NCBI GenBank assembly: GCA_016124935.1
Contig: WGMS01000003.1
Span: 124,001 to 188,000 of the forward strand
Direction of reading: 5' to 3'
Origin: a bacterium
Lineage (GTDB): Bacteria > Cyanobacteriota > Vampirovibrionia > Obscuribacterales > Obscuribacteraceae
Length of the DNA stretch: 64,000 nt
Shown here: piece after piece, positions 60,343-64,000 of the stretch
Numbering within the stretch: position 1 is the stretch's first letter
How the letters are laid out: the number at the start of each line of letters is the position of its first letter
Notes under the pieces: generated by a model
The model's input: the letters and a program-made list of their open reading frames with translations, nothing else
What the model was told of the DNA's origin: nothing
Database searches by the model: none
Translations under genes and position numbers: made by a program

Positions 60343-60442
60343 TTAGAACGCCAGCACTCTTCGGCACGCTGAATCTCGCTCTGTTTTAAGATACTTCCAG
60401 CTAGTCCCTGCTCTCACCATTGTAGCCCTATTGCCAGGGGTC

Positions 60443-60748
60443 TTAAATGCCCAGACTCAATTGAGTGGATCCTGACTGCTCATCGTCGTCATCTGACTCA
60501 GCATCGTCATCATCGCCTTCTTCTTCACCGAAAGGCTCGCCGACAATCGAGCCATCGATAGAACGTTTCAAAATTTCAACCTTCTCCTCGGCACCCTTCA
60601 AAAAAGTCTGGCAGTCTTTAGAAAGCTTCATGCCTTTCTCGAACAGATCGAGAGCCTTCTCCAGCTTGACGTCACCGTCTAACTCGGCTACTACCGCTTC
60701 CAGCTCGGTGAGCGTGGTCTCGAAGTCTTTGGCTTTGGGTCGGGTCAT
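60443..60748 (-). CDS. xseB: Exodeoxyribonuclease VII small subunit
   Basis: XseB of exonuclease VII, which degrades single-stranded DNA with XseA. F-E-T-T-L-T-E-L-E-A-V-V-A-E-L and L-E-K-A-L-D-L-F-E-K-G-M match the family helical pair; the C-terminus (after residue 68) adds an acidic Glu/Asp tail (E-E-E-G-D-D-D-D) unusual in length. The ATG at 60748 is chosen because GGAG lies 10 nt upstream; a longer in-frame start at 60781 lacks one. It lies 61 bp downstream of xseA. Confidence 0.88.
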   Translation of the reverse strand: MTRPKAKDFETTLTELEAVVAELDGDVKLEKALDLFEKGMKLSKDCQTFLKGAEEKVEILKRSIDGSIVGEPFGEEEGDDDDAESDDDDEQSGSTQLSLGI

Positions 60749-60809
60749 TTTACTTTCGCTCCGCTTATTTTTACTATGCATTTAGCAACTCGGTTGAAGA
60801 TCTTTACTG

Positions 60810-62123
60810 TTACCACCAGTCTTTATCGCTCTCTTTGACTTCTACCAGCAACTTGCCTTTCTCTAGAAGCACTTCCAGGCGATCCCCGGGTTTGACATTT
60901 TTGTAGTCTCTGACAAGGTCACCATCAGCGGTTCTTAGAATAGAGAAGCCTCGTGACATGACATTGCGGGGACCGAGGTCCATAAGACGCTTGTCGGCTT
61001 CGGACCAGCGATGACTGGAAGATTTTAAAACAGCTGTTATAGATTGAATCAAGCGCTCTTTTTTATGGCCGACATCCATCATCAAACTGCGCAATCTCTC
61101 TTCATAGCGCATCAAAGAACGCTCAGGGCTCAATCGATCCAGTTTGATGCGCGCGTCATAGAGACGGCTTTCTACGATGTCGATTAAACGATCATTCAAA
61201 ATGCCCCAGCGATCGAGAAGCTCCTGGTGCCCGCGAGCCACCAGCTCAGCAGCGGCCGTCGGCGTAGGCGCTCTCAAATCCGCGACCAGATCGCAAATAG
61301 TCACATCGGTTTCATGGCCGACGCCGCTGATCACAGGCACCCTGGCACCTGCCACCGCCCTTGCCACCGCTTCGGTATTGAAAGACCAGAGATCCTCTAT
61401 GGAACCGCCTCCCCGCGCCACAATCATCACATCGAGATCGTCGATCTCGTTCAAGAGCTCGATAGCTTCCACAATGGTCTCGACACTACCTTCACCCTGG
61501 ACTTTTGCCGGCGAAATGAGGATTTTGACCGAACTATTTCGTCTGGTAAGTGTATTGATGATATCTTGAACCGCAGCACCAGCAGGACTTGTGACAACCC
61601 CGACTTTTCGCGGCAACATCGGAATCGGACGCTTGCGCTCGGGTGCCAGCAACCCCTCCGCTTCGAGCTGCTTCTTCAACTGCTCGAAAGCCAGCTGCCA
61701 TTCACCGATACCCACAGGCTCCAGCCTGGTGGCAACCAGTTGATAGGCTCCCCGGGGAGGATAGACACTGAGCTTACCCCGGGCTATGACTTGCAGTCCG
61801 TCCTCCAGCTTGAATTTTATATATTGATTGGCGCCTTTAAAACAGACACAGGGCAAAGTGGAATTCTGATCTTTCAAAGAGAAATACCAGTGCCCTGAAG
61901 GATAGACCTTGGCATTGGATATCTCGCCGGCGACATAGACCTGAGAAAAGGTCCCTTCCAGAATATCCTTGATCTGGCCGGTCAGCTCCGAGACCGTCAA
62001 AACTGGTCTGAGCTGATTATCATAATCTTTCGGACTATACACGGAAAGCTCTATTTCCTCTATCTCCCGTTGATGAAGCAAAAACCAAAGGCGCCTAGCG
62101 ACTCCACAGCAGAGAAGCATAGT
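60810..62123 (-). CDS. xseA: Exodeoxyribonuclease VII large subunit
   Basis: XseA, the catalytic subunit of exonuclease VII. An OB-fold N-terminus (about L-T-V-S-E-L-T-G-Q-I-K, V-A-G-E-I-S-N) precedes the catalytic domain: K-V-G-V-V-T-S-P-A-G-A-A-V-Q-D, A-R-G-G-G-S-I-E-D-L-W, and G-V-G-H-E-T-D-V-T-I-C-D, then coiled-coil helices. The start is uncertain; the ATG at 62123 gives about 437 residues, the normal size. An upstream extension to 62447 would overlap the divergent gene at 62423 and is rejected. xseB follows. Confidence 0.92.
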   Translation of the reverse strand, partial: TMLLCCGVARRLWFLLHQREIEEIELSVYSPKDYDNQLRPVLTVSELTGQIKDILEGTFSQVYVAGEISNAKVYPSGHWYFSLKDQNSTLPCVCFKGANQYIKFKLEDGLQVIARGKLSVYPPRGAYQLVATRLEPVGIGEWQLAFEQLKKQLEAEGLLAPERKRPIPMLPRKVGVVTSPAGAAVQDIINTLTRRNSSVKILISPAKVQGEGSVETIVEAIELLNEIDDLDVMIVARGGGSIEDLWSFNTEAVARAVAGARVPVISGVGHETDVTICDLVADLRAPTPTAAAELVARGHQELLDRWGILNDRLIDIVESRLYDARIKLDRLSPERSLMRYEERLRSLMMDVGHKKERLIQSITAVLKSSSHRWSEADKRLMDLGPRNVMSRGFSILRTADGDLVRDYKNVKPGDRLEVLLEKGKLLVEVKESDKDWW

Positions 62124-62174
62124 AGATAGGACAGAATACTTATTGTATATCCCTGGATTTTTAATGTGCCTTTT

Positions 62175-62202
62175 CGAAAAATTCCCAATAGAAATTTTTT
62201 CG
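62175..62202. promoter_or_regulatory. Inverted repeat upstream of xseA
   Basis: CGAAAAATT / AATTTTTTCG (one extra T) around a 9-nt loop, about 52 bp upstream of the xseA start in the 299-bp divergent gap to the RecB-like gene. Could be a leader hairpin or operator; no T-run in the right position for a terminator. Confidence 0.35.
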
Positions 62203-62348
62203 ATAATCGGACGAGATATCTTTGATATAGATCCTCGTATTGCCATACATGCCTTATATACGCAAACGCCTCGAACACTTGAATATTTCAGGGTTTTACA
62301 AATTTCCACCGGGGAATAGATGAAACTGAGCGGCGATGAAGATTTCAT

Positions 62349-62377
62349 TTGACTTCGCCCCGGTCGTACCATATATT
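62349..62377 (+). promoter_or_regulatory. Sigma-70-type promoter of the RecB-like gene
   Basis: TTGACT (62349-62354) and TATATT (62372-62377), spacing exactly 17 bp; the start of transcription would be near 62384. The gene ATG at 62423, preceded by GAGAGG, lies 45 bp downstream. It places the longer in-frame ATG at 62336 upstream of the promoter and therefore out. Confidence 0.65.
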
Positions 62378-62381
62378 GGTA
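62367..62381. promoter_or_regulatory. Palindromic operator overlapping the -10 box
   Basis: TACCA - TATAT - TGGTA (62367-62381), a perfect 5-5-5 palindrome spanning the -10 hexamer of the promoter above. A repressor bound here would block transcription of the RecB-like gene. No regulator gene is identified. Confidence 0.5.
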
Positions 62382-62422
62382 TGGCATACGAAAGTTTGGC
62401 AATTTTTCGAGAGGACCCCACA

Positions 62423-63220
62423 ATGGACTGGACACTTTTTTCTCCATTCATGCTTGATACATTCAAAGCCTGCAAAAGAGCATATTCTCTGGCGCGGGAA
62501 AGGTTCAGCGACCGGTCCAGACCCCAGAGCCTTGCTTCTCTCTGCAAACAATTCGTGCTGCGCGGAGTGAGCGAGATCAACAAAGGCAAAATTCAAAACA
62601 ACAACCAGCTTCAAATCTTCATCGGTCAGCACTGGCCTGTCGAGAAGCTGGAGAAAGCCGGATTCGGCCAGGATCAAATAGCTTGCTCTTTCCTTTATGT
62701 CTACAAGACTCTTCTACACTATGTACGGTGCCCATACATACCCGATGGAGCCGAAGTAGTAGCCTCCGCTCAGCGTGTTAGAGCCCGGGTCCCTCAAGTA
62801 AAGGTCTATCTAGAAGATACTTTCGATCTTATCCTCTGGTATCCGGAAAAAAGACATCTCGAGATAGTCGATTTCAGATTGAAGCTGCCTCAAGAGATCC
62901 TGAAATGCGATCCTCTACCTTCTAATCTGGCACGACAGTTTCTGGCCAGCAAACTGAGAAGCCGGTGGCCATACCAGACCCTTTCCAGCACCACCTGCAA
63001 AATCACCCCCAAAGGTATCTTTGTAAGCGAAAAAGATCTTCCCGAAGATCAGTTCAACAACAACTGGGACAATATAGTTCGTGATCTTCAGGAAATGAAG
63101 ACACCGTCCCAGCCTGCGGCGCACAAAAACGGAGAGGATTGTTTTTTCTGTGAGGTCCTCGACTCCCAGTCGGTCGCTTCCACGGGAGATTCCGACGACC
63201 ATCTCTCCCTGAGCGCCTGA
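62423..63220 (+). CDS. RecB/Cas4-like PD-(D/E)XK nuclease-fold protein
   Basis: About 265 residues from the ATG at 62423 (GAGAGG Shine-Dalgarno, strong promoter upstream). Begins M-D-W-T-L-F-S-P-F-M-L-D-T-F-K-A-C-K-R-A-Y, like the S-x-S-x-L-x-x-Y-x-x-C-P-x-x-Y start of the RecB-type PD-(D/E)XK domains (AddB/Cas4-like). The middle D-L-I-L-W-Y-P...L-E-I-V-D-F-R-L-K matches the D-x-I-x...V-x-D-[YF] core, but the usual K of D-Y-K-T-G is shifted or absent. The C-terminal C-F-F-C plus the early Cys could form part of an Fe-S site, with a fourth Cys missing. Divergent from xseA; a DNA-repair nuclease or inactive relative. Confidence 0.62.
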   Translation: MDWTLFSPFMLDTFKACKRAYSLARERFSDRSRPQSLASLCKQFVLRGVSEINKGKIQNNNQLQIFIGQHWPVEKLEKAGFGQDQIACSFLYVYKTLLHYVRCPYIPDGAEVVASAQRVRARVPQVKVYLEDTFDLILWYPEKRHLEIVDFRLKLPQEILKCDPLPSNLARQFLASKLRSRWPYQTLSSTTCKITPKGIFVSEKDLPEDQFNNNWDNIVRDLQEMKTPSQPAAHKNGEDCFFCEVLDSQSVASTGDSDDHLSLSA

Positions 63221-63284
63221 CATCATTGCCGGTGCCATCAGATCCCCCGACAAAGGTTGCAAGGGGATATAAACCGATGAACTG

Positions 63285-63315
63285 TTAGACAGAGAGACAT
63301 CCTTTGGATATAATC
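63285..63315 (+). promoter_or_regulatory. Candidate promoter of ferritin-like gene
   Basis: TTAGAC (63285-63290) and TATAAT (63310-63315), spacing 19 bp, about 114 bp before the ATG at 63429. The Shine-Dalgarno AGAGGAG is present before the ATG. Confidence 0.4.
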
Positions 63316-63428
63316 GCCAGCACTCACCGGCCCACTTCATGTAATCCTTATTGATCGTGATTATGAAGATAGGCATCGGGAGTGCTGTATCTGTTTCCAG
63401 CGCGATCCGCCTTAGAGGAGCATAGAGA

Positions 63429-63887
63429 ATGACTGACAAGGAAAACGTTAAAGCCCTCAACTTAGACCTGGAACACGAGATGTCTTCTATCATTAGATAT
63501 CTGCATCACTCCTTCCTGGTACGCGGCCCTATCCGGGGACCACTCAATACCATGTTCAAAGCGAAAGCCAAAAGCTCGATGCAACATGCTATCGCCCTGG
63601 GAGAAAAGATAAGCGCCCTGGGTGGCCATCCTTCGGTCAAGATTCAGACCGTCTACAAGTGCGAAGGTATGCCGGACACAAAAGAGATGCTGGAGAAAAA
63701 TCTCAACGCCGAATCAGCCCAGCTCGAACTCTATCTGAAGCAACACAAACAGTTCGAGAATTCCACCCCGATGAGACAGCTCCTGGAACAGTTGATCATG
63801 AACGAAGTAGCCCATATCGAAGAGCTGGAGATGTATTTGCGAGAAGAAGCACCGGTGGCTCGCACCGCAGGATCGGCAAAAAGATAG
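63429..63887 (+). CDS. Ferritin-like four-helix protein
   Basis: 152 residues of a ferritin/bacterioferritin-like four-helix bundle: helix A with E15/E17 (D-L-E-H-E-M-S-S-I-I-R-Y), helix B S50-M-Q-H53, helix C N-A-E95-S-A, helix D N-E126-V-A-H129-I-E-E-L. The di-iron pattern E...E-x-x-H...E...E-x-x-H is kept except that the first E of E-x-x-H on helix B is Ser50. So iron binding may be altered. It is likely in a operon with the partial gene that starts 15 bp downstream. Confidence 0.72.
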   Translation: MTDKENVKALNLDLEHEMSSIIRYLHHSFLVRGPIRGPLNTMFKAKAKSSMQHAIALGEKISALGGHPSVKIQTVYKCEGMPDTKEMLEKNLNAESAQLELYLKQHKQFENSTPMRQLLEQLIMNEVAHIEELEMYLREEAPVARTAGSAKR

Positions 63888-63902
63888 TTACCGGAGAAAC
63901 TG

Positions 63903-64000
63903 ATGTCAGAGACAAAAACCAGAGTGAAAGCGGATCTGATTATTAGCCCGATCAAAGAGCTGGTTACTGCATGTTCAAAAGTCCCCCTTAGAAAAGCCGA
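63903..64000 (+). CDS. Partial gene running off the window, unknown
   Basis: An open frame starts at ATG 63903 with GGAG six nt upstream, 15 bp after the ferritin-like gene, and continues to the window end without a stop. The first 32 residues read M-S-E-T-K-T-R-V-K-A-D-L-I-I-S-P, then I-K-E-L-V-T-A-C-S-K. Too short to assign. It is probably co-transcribed with the ferritin-like gene. Confidence 0.5.
   Translation, partial: MSETKTRVKADLIISPIKELVTACSKVPLRKA

Noticed and set aside
62336..62422. Upstream start for the RecB-like gene
   Set aside because: A TTGACT-17-TATATT promoter lies inside this stretch; ATG 62423 has the Shine-Dalgarno.
60810..62447. Longer XseA reading to 62447
   Set aside because: Extra 108 residues look unlike XseA and overlap the divergent RecB-like gene and its promoter.
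62915..63493. 192-codon minus-strand frame
   Set aside because: Mostly antisense to the RecB-like gene.
1..64000. tRNA or rRNA genes, insertion sequences, prophage, CRISPR
   Set aside because: None seen by eye in the intergenic gaps; a covariance-model search would be needed to exclude a missed tRNA.

Overview
The window looks like chromosomal DNA of a free-living bacterium with a diderm-type envelope. Supporting signs are a dTDP-rhamnose operon with a polyprenyl-phosphate sugar transferase, two lipobox lipoproteins, several Sec-type signal peptides, GT-C membrane glycosyltransferases and an orphan TadE/TadG-like pair. Gene style fits an uncultured Melainabacteria/Vampirovibrionia lineage (Obscuribacterales-like): receiver proteins resembling the cyanobacterial Rcp type, DUF4388 linked to a GGDEF-like fold, and many lineage-specific hypothetical proteins. 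This placement is an inference of moderate-to-low confidence, because no rRNA gene is present. The genetic code is standard, genes lie on both strands in short operons, and convergent neighbours are often only 3-15 bp apart or overlapping. I found no tRNA, rRNA, CRISPR array, insertion sequence or prophage.

Layout. 0-0.75 kb: a HigBA toxin-antitoxin pair cut close to the window edge. 0.9-12.4 kb: mixed single genes (membrane and secreted hypotheticals, an atypical receiver, CPBP protease, aldo/keto reductase, M28 peptidase, an LRV-repeat protein, a receiver-HTH regulator, an orphan CopG/BrnA-like repressor with its own operator, pirin, and a six-zinc-ribbon protein). 12.4-24.4 kb: NUDIX hydrolase, an acyl-CoA-dehydrogenase-fold protein without its catalytic Glu paired with a leaderless PhnD-like binding protein, a second aldo/keto reductase, YwqG-like DUF1963, an esterase, a second LRV protein and several lineage-specific proteins. 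24.5-30.8 kb: sugar transferase-rmlA-rmlB-rmlD-rmlC operon and a divergent GT2 gene, which together make and use dTDP-rhamnose. 30.9-34.2 kb: a translationally coupled pair of a four-repeat MshEN-like protein and a DUF4388/degenerate-GGDEF protein, possibly a cyclic-di-GMP-sensing module. 34.3-46.7 kb: surface-glycan genes (three GT-C membrane proteins, two GT4 transferases, a cytidylyltransferase-like protein) and a poly-Gln TPR protein. 46.8-51.7 kb: a stand-alone FHA protein facing a membrane protein with repeated V-A-[RK]-T-x-x-[ED] motifs, then TadE/TadG-like proteins. 51.8-54 kb: epimerase and a DPM/GtrB-type glycosyltransferase. 54-64 kb: housekeeping and DNA-repair genes (SbcD, RlmD, GNAT, L9 with a charged tail, XseA/XseB, a RecB-like nuclease-fold protein with a strong palindrome-overlapped promoter, and a ferritin-like protein).

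The most interesting systems are the FHA/repeat-motif pair (46.8-48.8 kb), the MshEN-repeat/DUF4388 pair (31-34 kb), the Glu-less acyl-CoA-dehydrogenase/PhnD pair (13.6-15.7 kb), and the CopG-like orphan with a 12-bp tandem operator (8.6-8.9 kb).
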